From: CAIVAT01 sp964525995
Lineage (GTDB): Bacteria > Bacteroidota > Bacteroidia > Bacteroidales > FEN-979
DNA length: 64,000 nucleotides
Assembly (NCBI GenBank): GCA_964525995.1
Contig: CAZGIM010000005.1
Span: forward strand, 62,001 to 126,000
Direction of reading: 5' to 3'
Of this stretch, positions 36,496-44,318 are shown in pieces. How positions within the stretch are numbered: position 1 is the first letter of the stretch; each line of letters begins with the position of its first letter. The position numbers and the translations under genes are program-made. The notes beneath the pieces are model-generated. The model was given only the letters and a program-made list of their open reading frames with translations, ran no database searches and was not told where the DNA came from.

Positions 36496-37554
36496 TTAAA
36501 ATTTAACGATTCTGGAAATATAAGCGCCACTGCGGCAGGTAGCTTTCAGGATATAAATGCCGCATGGTAGGTCACCTATGAAAATAATCGCGTCGGAATT
36601 GTTCATAGATTTGTCGATCAATTTCACACCGGTTATATCCATGATCCACAATGAATGAACGGATTGCCCATTGTTCATTTCGATACGGATCCAGTCATGC
36701 GATGGTACCGGGGAAACCGATAAATCTGTCGGTTTCGGGAGGTTTTCAGTATTCACATCACAAGCTGCTATTATTTCATCCTCCGAGTTGCATCCAGTAC
36801 AATTATTAATGATTTCAGTATTCCCTCCCGGATTGAGTAGATAATCACATATACTGCGGACAGCGCAATTTGTCAACGTAAGATTATCGGTAAGAGTGAG
36901 GGAATGGATTGATGCAGATGCAATATTTTCGATGCCCTGGAGACTGGAAAGAGAATCATTTAAACTAAAATACAGATGACCATTAACTGATTGCAATGAA
37001 TCGAGGGCAGAGATGGAATTGAGCCTGGTGTTGGTTTGAAAGGTAAGTCCGTCGCCGATTGATTTCAAACGGTTCAAGCCGTTAACACTCGTCAGCAGCG
37101 GGTTATAGTGAATAGTCAGAAATTCTCCGATATATGTGAGATTCGATAATCCTTCAATACTTGTGAGATTTTCATTGATCCCGATATAACAACCGCCCAT
37201 GATGGAATCCAGGCCTTCAAATCCGTTCAGATTATTGATTAATCCATTCGTGGCAAAGAAGAGTCTGCCGCCGATCTTCCTGATGTTTGAAAGGCCGGAG
37301 ATATCGGTTAGCACATTGTTATCTTCGATAGTCAGGTCATATTTGATTCCGACCAGTACGCTTAAGCCGTTAAGGTTAGTGATATCTGCTCCGCTGATGG
37401 TCAGATAACCTTCTATTACGGTACATCCGGGATAATTGTTCTGAAACTGGTCAACTTCTGCCTGAGTCGAAAGAGTGATATCCGTTTGACAGGCCAAGAC
37501 CACGTTCGCGAAGGAAAAAGACAGAAAGAACAGAAAGAGCTTTAAAGACTTCAT
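36496..37554 (-). CDS. Receptor-L-domain / LRR protein with T9SS sorting domain
   Basis: The start is set at ATG 37554 (signal peptide MKSLKLFLFFLSFSFANVVLA); the frame extends to 37608. About 352 residues. The region from residue 25 to 240 contains receptor-L-like repeats with the pattern LxGLxxLxSIGxxLxIxxNxxLxSL, starting with the family phrase NNYPGCTVIEGYLTISGADI. A Cys-rich cap (CAVRSICDYL, NNCTGC) follows, and a T9SS type A domain closes the protein (VSPVPSHDWIRIEM, PCGIYILKA). Two paralogues lie at 54285 and 57354. These are probably surface adhesins or binding proteins. It sits next to a large T9SS cargo gene. Confidence 0.87.
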   Translation of the reverse strand: MKSLKLFLFFLSFSFANVVLACQTDITLSTQAEVDQFQNNYPGCTVIEGYLTISGADITNLNGLSVLVGIKYDLTIEDNNVLTDISGLSNIRKIGGRLFFATNGLINNLNGFEGLDSIMGGCYIGINENLTSIEGLSNLTYIGEFLTIHYNPLLTSVNGLNRLKSIGDGLTFQTNTRLNSISALDSLQSVNGHLYFSLNDSLSSLQGIENIASASIHSLTLTDNLTLTNCAVRSICDYLLNPGGNTEIINNCTGCNSEDEIIAACDVNTENLPKPTDLSVSPVPSHDWIRIEMNNGQSVHSLWIMDITGVKLIDKSMNNSDAIIFIGDLPCGIYILKATCRSGAYISRIVKF

Positions 37555-37579
37555 ACGATAAGACATTAATTTAGTTAAC

Positions 37580-37604
37580 AGATCCTTCCGGCTGCAAAAC
37601 CTTC
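37580..37604 (-). pseudogene. Relic of an S41-type gene 3' end
   Basis: About 24 bp closely match 42092-42115, the end of the S41 gene at 42082, and on the reverse strand read EKVLQPEGSVN then stop, compared with KKVLQLEGFVK then stop in the intact gene. It is a decayed gene end between two T9SS cargo genes. Confidence 0.5.
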
Positions 37605-37618
37605 TCACCAGGCCTGAA

Positions 37619-40138
37619 TTATTTCATAATACATACTTTCGTGTTGTATATCATGGATTTACTGTTCACTGAAAGAAAGTAGATCCCGTGGCTCAGGCCC
37701 GACACATTCAATTCTGCAATGACGGTATCAATGGGTTTGTTATACACCGCCACCAGGTTGCCGTTCAGGTCGTACAGCGATAGCGTGGCATCTTCGCGCG
37801 GCAGATTCCTGCAATCGACATAGATCAGATTTCTTGCCGGATTTGGGTAAATGGAGATCTTCTTGCTGACATCGCTGACCTGGTCAACTGCACTAAAGAA
37901 AGGATCGCCGTTTGGTAAGGTATTGGTGATGAAGGAGTGGATGATCCTGTCGGTGTTCGTTCTCAACAGTTCGACCGATGCCATGCGGGATGGCGACGTA
38001 TAATCCCTTGCAAAGGTATAACACAGGTCGAGTTGCTGCCGGTCGCCCGGTTTGAAGGTAAAGGGTCCCATGGAAGTCATTCCAAGTCTGCGATTGGGTG
38101 CCATTCCCGAAGGTTCATCGGTCCAGTTTTTCTGACCATTGGGGGGCGCACAACCCGTTCCCCAGTTCAGGGTGTCCGATTCTCCCGGAAACATGAAACT
38201 GCATGCCGGACCGTATCCGCCGTATGATGAATGTCCACACCCCCCGTAAAACATATTGGTTCCATCATTCAGGATCCCCTGCATGTACCCGTAATATTGC
38301 GGTGCGAATGAGGGCTCCTTGATAAAGGTGTATATGTCAAGGTGATGGGCAAGGTTGACGAACTTTGTCATTCCAAAACGTTCATTATCAACTACTTTAT
38401 CGCCAAAATTTCTGCCGTTTACGCTTGCATCGCATAATTGGTGGCCCTGCTGATCAAGTCTTGGATTGTCAATTCCATCGGGATCCATGAATGGACCAGC
38501 CAGAATGGTCGACGACTGTGCCGGTGGATTTTCGCCATAGGCATAAGATTCTCCATTACCATCAACATCATATCCGTTATAACCGAAAAACATATTCCGT
38601 TCAACATCACACCCAGTATTATCGTCACCGAAAAAACCAATGTCGAAATCGGTGAAACACCCCAGCCAGGCATCATGATATTCAATATCCGACCGGTTAT
38701 AAATGTCGTAGCGCATGAATATCGTGTTGTTGAATGCACTGTCTGATGCATAGTCGAATGCATAGGCCCAACCGTGTATCTCCACACCGACTTTGCCGCC
38801 TCTCGACTCGGTGTGTTTGTCGCGGTGATCATTGTAAATGAAGAAAACAGACTGATCTCCGTAAATGGTCGGATAATCGCCCTTTATGGGATTGTAATTT
38901 CCGTCTTTGTCATAGTCGAAAAAGGGAGCAAGATTGGCAGCCTGGCCGAGCGCTACAGTACCATGCGCGGGCCATGAGGCAATGGGCTCGATGGGTTTGT
39001 AGCCCGCATCTGTAAAATGGTTCCTGTGATACTCGATATCCTTTTTGTTTACCTTCCAAACCCGGTGCCAGTAACGGTCGTATTCCGGAGAATATACGGC
39101 AGGAAAACTGACAGGGCCCGCATAGAAATCCATATAATATCCCGGATCATATCCGTTGGAAGGTCCTGTCCGTTGACGTTCACCTGCAAAATGCAACGAA
39201 TCATCGGGATCCAATCCCCCTATCCATAAACATGCGGCACCAAGCGTTCCTTTCTGGCCTACTTTCGGAACAAAAAAACCAAGCCCATCTTCTGTGTATT
39301 TCGTAAAATGACTTCCAAAGGCATTGATTCGGGCTTTCACATTGTTGATATCCAGAAAGTCATAAGACCGGTTTAGGACCGGGACGCAAAAATCGACGAT
39401 CGAAATGGGTATTCCATATTGCTTCTTCTTGAGTAAGTAAGTGACTGTGTCAATGCCTCCATTGTAGAGATCGGCCACAAACATTGCAATGCTATCCGAC
39501 AATTTTAAGGTCATCATGTGCGGGATTTGATTTACCCTGAAAATATAGATCGAATCCTGGGGGTTGGGATTATAATCGTTCTTCAGCAGGTTTATCGTGA
39601 CGGGTTGGCCGGCCTGAATGGTAAAAGTATCAGGACGTGCAAGAAAACAGGTGGAGTCCATCCGGTAGGTGATTTTAACCAGAGCCCAGTCGGAACAAAG
39701 GGTAGTATCGTCGGTTCGCCTGATCTGGTATCTGACGTATTGTACATATTGATCCCTGTTGTACATGGGATCCTCGTAAACAATTTTCTGATCGGGGGTT
39801 ACCGACGCGCCGACGACTGCCTTTATCGCACAGGTACAACCGGCAGGGCAATAATCATTCGCAAGAACATCAATCGTGTGTTGGGTAAATGATTTGTAAA
39901 TCGTTGAATCGGGATTAGCTACGGGTAACGAAGGATCCGACCTGGCCGCAATGCCCTCCGTTACCGGAACGATCACACCCTGACGGGGTTTCACGGGTTT
40001 GGAGCGATCCGTCGTTAAAAGGTCAATGCCAGTCGCACCAGACGGTACGATGGATGCAGGGTTTCCGGTTTCGGATTGCGGATGACCGTAAACAACTGCC
40101 GCAAGAAGAAGCAGGAGGATAAAGGAGCGTTTTTTCAT
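37619..40138 (-). CDS. Large T9SS cargo protein of unknown function
   Basis: An 839-residue secreted protein (signal peptide MKKRSFILLLLLAAVVYGHP). Two Ig/cadherin-like segments with NDY motifs (IDVLANDYCP, INLLKNDYNP) lie in the first 230 residues. They are followed by a conserved block shared with the proteins at 59906 and 62362: LDINNVKA, FAGERQRTG, YWHRVWKVNKKDIEYHRNHF, SWPAHGTVALGQAANLAPFF, GDYPTIYGDQSVFFIYND, EIHGWAYAFD and NMFFGYNGYDVDGNG. Asp/Gly-rich loops suggest calcium binding. The C-terminus is a T9SS type A domain (IYPNPARNLIYVDC, GIYFLSVNS). No enzymatic motif is seen. It is paired with a receptor-L-domain gene 10-60 bp downstream. Confidence 0.85.
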   Translation of the reverse strand: MKKRSFILLLLLAAVVYGHPQSETGNPASIVPSGATGIDLLTTDRSKPVKPRQGVIVPVTEGIAARSDPSLPVANPDSTIYKSFTQHTIDVLANDYCPAGCTCAIKAVVGASVTPDQKIVYEDPMYNRDQYVQYVRYQIRRTDDTTLCSDWALVKITYRMDSTCFLARPDTFTIQAGQPVTINLLKNDYNPNPQDSIYIFRVNQIPHMMTLKLSDSIAMFVADLYNGGIDTVTYLLKKKQYGIPISIVDFCVPVLNRSYDFLDINNVKARINAFGSHFTKYTEDGLGFFVPKVGQKGTLGAACLWIGGLDPDDSLHFAGERQRTGPSNGYDPGYYMDFYAGPVSFPAVYSPEYDRYWHRVWKVNKKDIEYHRNHFTDAGYKPIEPIASWPAHGTVALGQAANLAPFFDYDKDGNYNPIKGDYPTIYGDQSVFFIYNDHRDKHTESRGGKVGVEIHGWAYAFDYASDSAFNNTIFMRYDIYNRSDIEYHDAWLGCFTDFDIGFFGDDNTGCDVERNMFFGYNGYDVDGNGESYAYGENPPAQSSTILAGPFMDPDGIDNPRLDQQGHQLCDASVNGRNFGDKVVDNERFGMTKFVNLAHHLDIYTFIKEPSFAPQYYGYMQGILNDGTNMFYGGCGHSSYGGYGPACSFMFPGESDTLNWGTGCAPPNGQKNWTDEPSGMAPNRRLGMTSMGPFTFKPGDRQQLDLCYTFARDYTSPSRMASVELLRTNTDRIIHSFITNTLPNGDPFFSAVDQVSDVSKKISIYPNPARNLIYVDCRNLPREDATLSLYDLNGNLVAVYNKPIDTVIAELNVSGLSHGIYFLSVNSKSMIYNTKVCIMK

Positions 40139-40177
40139 GGCCAGAGAAATTTTCTGATAAAAAGGTTTTTTGATGGG

Positions 40178-40831
40178 TCACCACTTCCCAAAGAAGAGGT
40201 TGATGTCAAAATAAAGTTGATCGATGCCGTATTCATTCTGTGCAACGTTCATTAAATCGTACATTTTCTTTTTCTCGGTGACCAATGCCTGTCCTGTGAA
40301 TTTCAGCTCCAGTGCGTTTAAAACAGCGTATTCATCGGTGATCTTTACAACAACAAATGCGGTCCCGGGCGTTTTACCATCGCCCGACGAGATAATGGCT
40401 CTGATCAGTTTGTCGTATTTATAAAGCCAGGAATAGGATGAATCCTTAATGCCCAGTTTATCATAGGCAATTCCTTTTATGAAGATCTGTTCGATATTAA
40501 ATGGAAAATCGTTCAATATCATATCAGTGTACCAAAGTACCCGGCGGAAATCAATGGAATCGACGGGCTTGTTCAGGCACATATTCAGGGTCCTTACCGA
40601 ATCGTGTCGTGCATTCGGTTTATAATCCTTCCGGTACGCTTGTCCGTAATAGATCAAAACGTAGTCATCGGCCGTCAAGGTTGTGTCATTAGCCACAAAC
40701 CGGTCAAACAGCTTTTCATAGGCTTCGCTATTCGACACTTTTTTGACCTTCTTTAAATCAACCGGTTTATTTTGTCCTGATGCGAGAAGTGTGGTCAACA
40801 CAAAAAGATGGATAAATACGAGTTGTTTCAT
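40178..40831 (-). CDS. DUF4919-like secreted protein
   Basis: The start is set at ATG 40831 (signal peptide MKQLVFIHLFVLTTLLASGQ), giving 217 residues. The body has the pattern of DUF4919 proteins (DDYVLIYYGQAYRKDYKP, KGIAYDKLG, then QLYFDINLFFGKW at the end). Function unknown; such proteins are common in Bacteroidota. The ATG overlaps the stop of the RhuM gene (ATGA), so the two are coupled. At least three fragments of related genes lie elsewhere in the window (31218, 33068, 43658). Confidence 0.78.
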   Translation of the reverse strand: MKQLVFIHLFVLTTLLASGQNKPVDLKKVKKVSNSEAYEKLFDRFVANDTTLTADDYVLIYYGQAYRKDYKPNARHDSVRTLNMCLNKPVDSIDFRRVLWYTDMILNDFPFNIEQIFIKGIAYDKLGIKDSSYSWLYKYDKLIRAIISSGDGKTPGTAFVVVKITDEYAVLNALELKFTGQALVTEKKKMYDLMNVAQNEYGIDQLYFDINLFFGKW

Positions 40832-41856
40832 AGGATTGGGTTGACATTCCATTGTTTCAACCGTTCAATATCAGCTTCCAGCTCTTTCAGGCTTTGTTCT
40901 TTTTCAAGCTGCCTCTGATGCTCACTGAACTTACTAAATTCTTCGCTTGATTTTTGCAATGCCATCTCGTGGCTTACTTTTCCGGCATGCGTAAGCAACT
41001 CCCGGCCGTTCAACTGCAGGATCACATCCAGCCGATGAATCCAGTCTTTCATATACATGGGGGTTCGCTGCAAGGCCATGGTTTCGGCAAAGGCAAGATA
41101 TTGCTCAACCAGCAAACCTAATAACCTTATTTCGTCTTCATTCAGGTAATTCTTTGAAACAGAAACGTCAGATTTCTTAATAGCAGCCGGGATTTTTTTG
41201 TCAAATGACCGCATTCCCATCAGTGGCAGTGAGGCGTCGGCCCTTCGATACACCAGCTCCGCAGCGGTTTGCCGACTGATTGCCCAGAGCAGTTTGTTCT
41301 GAACCACTTTGAAAAAGGCAATGGTCTTCTCGTCTTTGGGATTGTAATCAATACTCGTTGAATAGATATCTTTGATTTTCTGATAGAAAAAACGTTCCGA
41401 AAGACGAATTTCCCGGATGCGTTCCTGCAACTCGTTGAAATAGTTCATGGAGGTGCCGGTTTTGAACCGCTCGTCGTTCAGCGCAAAACCCTTGATGATG
41501 TATTCTTTGAGCCTTTGCGTTGCCCAGATCCGGAATTGCGTGCCCTGTATCGATTTTACCCGGTAACCGACGGAAATGATGACATCCAGATTATAATATT
41601 TTACCAGTTTCTCTTGTGTTTTCTCCGGAATGGCGCCATGTTGAGTGGTGTGTCGGAATTCCCGACATACCACTTCCTCAGTTAATTCACCTTCTTTAAA
41701 GATATTTTGAATATGTTCAGTGACTGTATTCCTGGCCTTCCCAAACAATGCAGACATCTGTTCCTGTGTCAGCCAAACCGTCTCGTCTTCCAGGCGAACA
41801 TCAATCTTGATATTCCCTTCAGCGTTTATATAGAGAATAATTTCACCTGTATTCAT
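40828..41856 (-). CDS. rhuM: RhuM-family protein (virulence RhuM)
   Basis: About 342 residues from ATG 41856 (an ATG at 41871 is also possible). The N-terminal part is the RhuM domain, with the winged-helix-like phrase WLTQEQMSALFGKARNTVTE, then EHIQNIFKEGEL, KYYNLDVIISVGYRVKSIQG and QFRIWATQRLKEYIIKGFAL. The C-terminal part has a GMRSFDKKIPAAIKKSDVSV segment and a coiled coil near the end. The family is found with restriction systems and mobile DNA; its biochemical role is not established. It overlaps the DUF4919 start by 4 bp. Confidence 0.9.
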   Translation of the reverse strand: MNTGEIILYINAEGNIKIDVRLEDETVWLTQEQMSALFGKARNTVTEHIQNIFKEGELTEEVVCREFRHTTQHGAIPEKTQEKLVKYYNLDVIISVGYRVKSIQGTQFRIWATQRLKEYIIKGFALNDERFKTGTSMNYFNELQERIREIRLSERFFYQKIKDIYSTSIDYNPKDEKTIAFFKVVQNKLLWAISRQTAAELVYRRADASLPLMGMRSFDKKIPAAIKKSDVSVSKNYLNEDEIRLLGLLVEQYLAFAETMALQRTPMYMKDWIHRLDVILQLNGRELLTHAGKVSHEMALQKSSEEFSKFSEHQRQLEKEQSLKELEADIERLKQWNVNPIL

Positions 41857-41962
41857 AGTATTAATAATCAAATCCTCAACTTCCTGTTATTAGTCAAATG
41901 TAGGAAAAGTTGTCAAGAAAATGCCGGGGAAAATGCATTGATTTATCCACAATGTCAAATGA

Positions 41963-42080
41963 TCACCTCACCCCTCTGATATTTTCCCTCCAAAACTCCT
42001 CCACAATCAAATCCCTGACCTGAGGATTCTCGGACTTATGATAAAAATCGACCCGGTGGTTGACATGGTTAATCAACCGA
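41963..42080 (-). pseudogene. Remnant open frame behind the S41 gene
   Basis: On the reverse strand a frame reads RLINHVNHRVDFYHKSEN and ends DLIVEEFWRENIRGVR. The composition is that of a real protein end, but it has no start and partly overlaps the S41 stop region. Family unknown. The rest of the gap up to the rhuM start shows nothing. Confidence 0.35.
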
Positions 42081-42081
42081 C

Positions 42082-43650
42082 TTATTTTACAAATCCTTCC
42101 AGCTGCAAAACCTTTTTAAAAGGCGGAAAAGTCAATAAACGTCTGAGCGAATTTCGATCATATGCAACATTTCTGTTGTAATACCATTCCAACGTTTGAC
42201 TGACCTCGATTTCATCTTTCTGGAACAGTTTTGCAGAAGAATCAGCATTTGTAATATCAATTCCACAATCTAACCTGATCAGTATTTTTGTTTCTGGGAG
42301 GATAAAATAAAAAGGGGTTGAGCCAAAACCTCCCATCCATCCGGTTGGAAAACCGATGCTGGTGATTTGATCAGAACAGTTGGAGAACGCGCGAAATGAA
42401 CCTGCTGATGAAAATATGTTTTCATCATGAATCAGGTAAATTTTGGGCGAGCCAGACACATGATTTTCCGAAGGGGCAATAATTTCCCGGTATTTCTTTG
42501 CCAGGAACGCTTCCCCGGTCCATAATTGCACTTTTGAGCATTTCTGATACGCCTCGATTCCCAAGTATTTCCTGGTTAATGCTGCGTTTTTAAAGCCTAT
42601 TACATATTCATAGGATATTGTGTCTCGGATGAACATGCTCATAATCTTCTGCCATACTGCATCATCGCCACCATAATTACCACTGATATTAATAACAACC
42701 AAGGTGACCTTTTTGCTCTGGCAGAAATGGGATAATTTCTTCATGAATTTATCATCCAGAACCATTTCATTTAATCTGATATATAGCATGTTGTACTTCC
42801 TGAACAATTTTATGACGGCATTGTCATAAAGGCTTACAAGCTTTATTCCCTTCAGCCTGCTTTTTTGACCGGGGAATACGGTCAGATGTTTGATATTCTC
42901 GTTCTCATCCCGAAAATCGACATACACCGTGTCATTGAGCAAGAACTTATTCGTTATATAATTATTCGAATAGAATCTCCTGTTTTTCAGATCAAACTTT
43001 GGCATATTGCTTCCCGAGGACAATATTCGTGAAAGGGAGTCATACAAATCGATATGGTTCAGGCTTTGCACTGTCCATCCGCAGGCAAACACCTTATGTT
43101 CCGTTTTGAACGTATTGGTCAGCACATAATTTCCATTGATATACCGGTGCTGGACCCTGAATAGCCTTCCGGGCGCATCACTGCTCAATGAATTCTGGTG
43201 TTCAACGAGGTTGTTAAAATTTCTATCAGCCTGCTGTAATTGCATCGAATCAATCATCCCCGACAGATGTTGTTGCTCCGGAGCCGGTAGTTGTTCAAGC
43301 ATATATTGGAAAACTGCAGGAGGAACAACCGAAGCGTGACCGTCGAGACATTTTTGCAGTGTTGCATTGATCAGCACTATGAAATCATTCGTATTGGTAA
43401 TAGTATCCACATATTTCCTCTGTTTCTCAATCTCCTTCATTATGTCGATACCCGCCAGATCCTTCCAGCTCTGCAATCGCGGATCCATCTCCCTGACAAT
43501 GGCAACCAGCGAATCAAAATCGCGGATGAATTCTTTTTGTGAAGGCACCTGTGCAATCGCGGTGATGTTGAAAAATAACAGCAAGAATCCTAAGATCCGT
43601 GACTTATATTTTAGTATTCTTTTGTGCATTTTCATGCACATTAATTTCAT
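42082..43650 (-). CDS. S41-family peptidase (secreted)
   Basis: A 522-residue protein with a signal peptide after a basic N-terminus (HKRILKYKSRILGFLLLFFN, cleaved near AIAQ); internal ATGs at 43635 or 43629 are equally possible starts. An N-terminal helical region (KEFIRDFDSLVAIVREMDP) precedes the S41 core: YIRLNEMVLDDKF, VVINISGNYGGDDAVW and IYLIHDENIFSSAGSFRAFS with the presumed Ser nucleophile. There is no PDZ domain that I can see and no T9SS domain. It is preceded by a fragment of a DUF4919 signal-peptide region (43658-43740) and a trace of its own 3' end lies at 37580. Confidence 0.82.
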   Translation of the reverse strand: MKLMCMKMHKRILKYKSRILGFLLLFFNITAIAQVPSQKEFIRDFDSLVAIVREMDPRLQSWKDLAGIDIMKEIEKQRKYVDTITNTNDFIVLINATLQKCLDGHASVVPPAVFQYMLEQLPAPEQQHLSGMIDSMQLQQADRNFNNLVEHQNSLSSDAPGRLFRVQHRYINGNYVLTNTFKTEHKVFACGWTVQSLNHIDLYDSLSRILSSGSNMPKFDLKNRRFYSNNYITNKFLLNDTVYVDFRDENENIKHLTVFPGQKSRLKGIKLVSLYDNAVIKLFRKYNMLYIRLNEMVLDDKFMKKLSHFCQSKKVTLVVINISGNYGGDDAVWQKIMSMFIRDTISYEYVIGFKNAALTRKYLGIEAYQKCSKVQLWTGEAFLAKKYREIIAPSENHVSGSPKIYLIHDENIFSSAGSFRAFSNCSDQITSIGFPTGWMGGFGSTPFYFILPETKILIRLDCGIDITNADSSAKLFQKDEIEVSQTLEWYYNRNVAYDRNSLRRLLTFPPFKKVLQLEGFVK

Positions 43651-43657
43651 CTGACCC

Positions 43658-43740
43658 TCTTTAAATCAACCGACTTTTCTTGCCCAAACGCAAGCAGTGT
43701 GGTCAACACTAAAACCCTGATCATTAAAAATTATTTCATG
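43658..43740 (-). pseudogene. Relic of a DUF4919 gene 5' end
   Basis: The segment aligns with the start of the DUF4919 gene (40750-40831) over about 80 bp at roughly three-quarters identity. Translated it reads MK-stop-FLMIRVLVLTTLLAFGQE, compared with MKQLVFIHLFVLTTLLASGQ in the intact gene, so the third codon is now a stop. It lies directly upstream of the S41 gene. The following 43741-43970 holds no recognisable gene. Confidence 0.65.
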
Positions 43741-43973
43741 GGGTTGGGGCGTTTAAGGTTACGGTTGATTAACAGGGAATCAAATTTACGAAAAAACAGG
43801 GAGTGTTATTTACCGTTTAAAACAGTGTTATATCGATGGAATTCTCTTTTTTTAAGAATATTTCAGCTGGTGGTTGAGCGAGTATTAGTTTTTCAAATAA
43901 AGCTCCCGGTATTCAAGGTTCAATTCGGAATTTGGCTTAAAGAAAACCATTTAGAAACCAATCTTTAAAAAAT

Positions 43974-44005
43974 TTTCATAATTGATTCCAAATTACATAT
44001 TTTTG
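43974..44005 (+). promoter_or_regulatory. Promoter candidate for the type III R-M operon
   Basis: TTTC (43974-43977), a 20-bp spacer and TATTTTTG (43998-44005) resemble the Bacteroidota promoter. Initiation near 44012 would place the start site about 10-15 nt before the HTH reading frame. Confidence 0.4.
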
Positions 44006-44024
44006 TCAATATTCGATAAGATAG

Positions 44025-44312
44025 TTCTGTGAACATATCCGCAACCTGCGTGAAGAAAGGAAAATCAGGCAACGTGAATTTGCCGCCTGCCTGAAAGCTG
44101 ATACTGCTTTTGTAAGTAAGTTAGAAAAAGGCGAACGGCAGGCACGCCGTGAACAGGTGCTTATACTTGCTGAACTTTTCAAAGTGGACAAAGAAGAATT
44201 GCTTTCTCTTTGGCTTAGTGAAAAAGTTTATGACTTGGTAAAAGATGAAGAAGTAGCTTTAAAATCGCTAAAAACGGCTGTAAAGAAAATTGATAACAAA
44301 AAGAAAAGCTGA
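44025..44312 (+). CDS. XRE-type HTH regulator of the R-M operon (start codon unclear)
   Basis: An open frame bounded upstream by a TAG at 44022 encodes about 95 residues: HIRNLREERKIRQREFAACL, then FVSKLEKGERQARREQVLIL, a clear helix-turn-helix of the XRE class, and a charged C-terminal tail. Its sequence starts with residues FCEHIRNLREE, so nearly the whole domain is present, yet no ATG, GTG or TTG precedes it in frame. Either a non-canonical start is used or the first codons were lost at the border of the island. Only 6 bp separate it from the methyltransferase gene, so it is the first gene of the type III operon and probably its regulator. Confidence 0.7.
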   Translation, partial: FCEHIRNLREERKIRQREFAACLKADTAFVSKLEKGERQARREQVLILAELFKVDKEELLSLWLSEKVYDLVKDEEVALKSLKTAVKKIDNKKKS

Positions 44313-44318
44313 AAATTT

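Noticed and set aside
43699..43968. 89-codon forward frame between the DUF4919 relic and the type III operon
   Set aside because: It begins antisense to the relic and has low-complexity composition.
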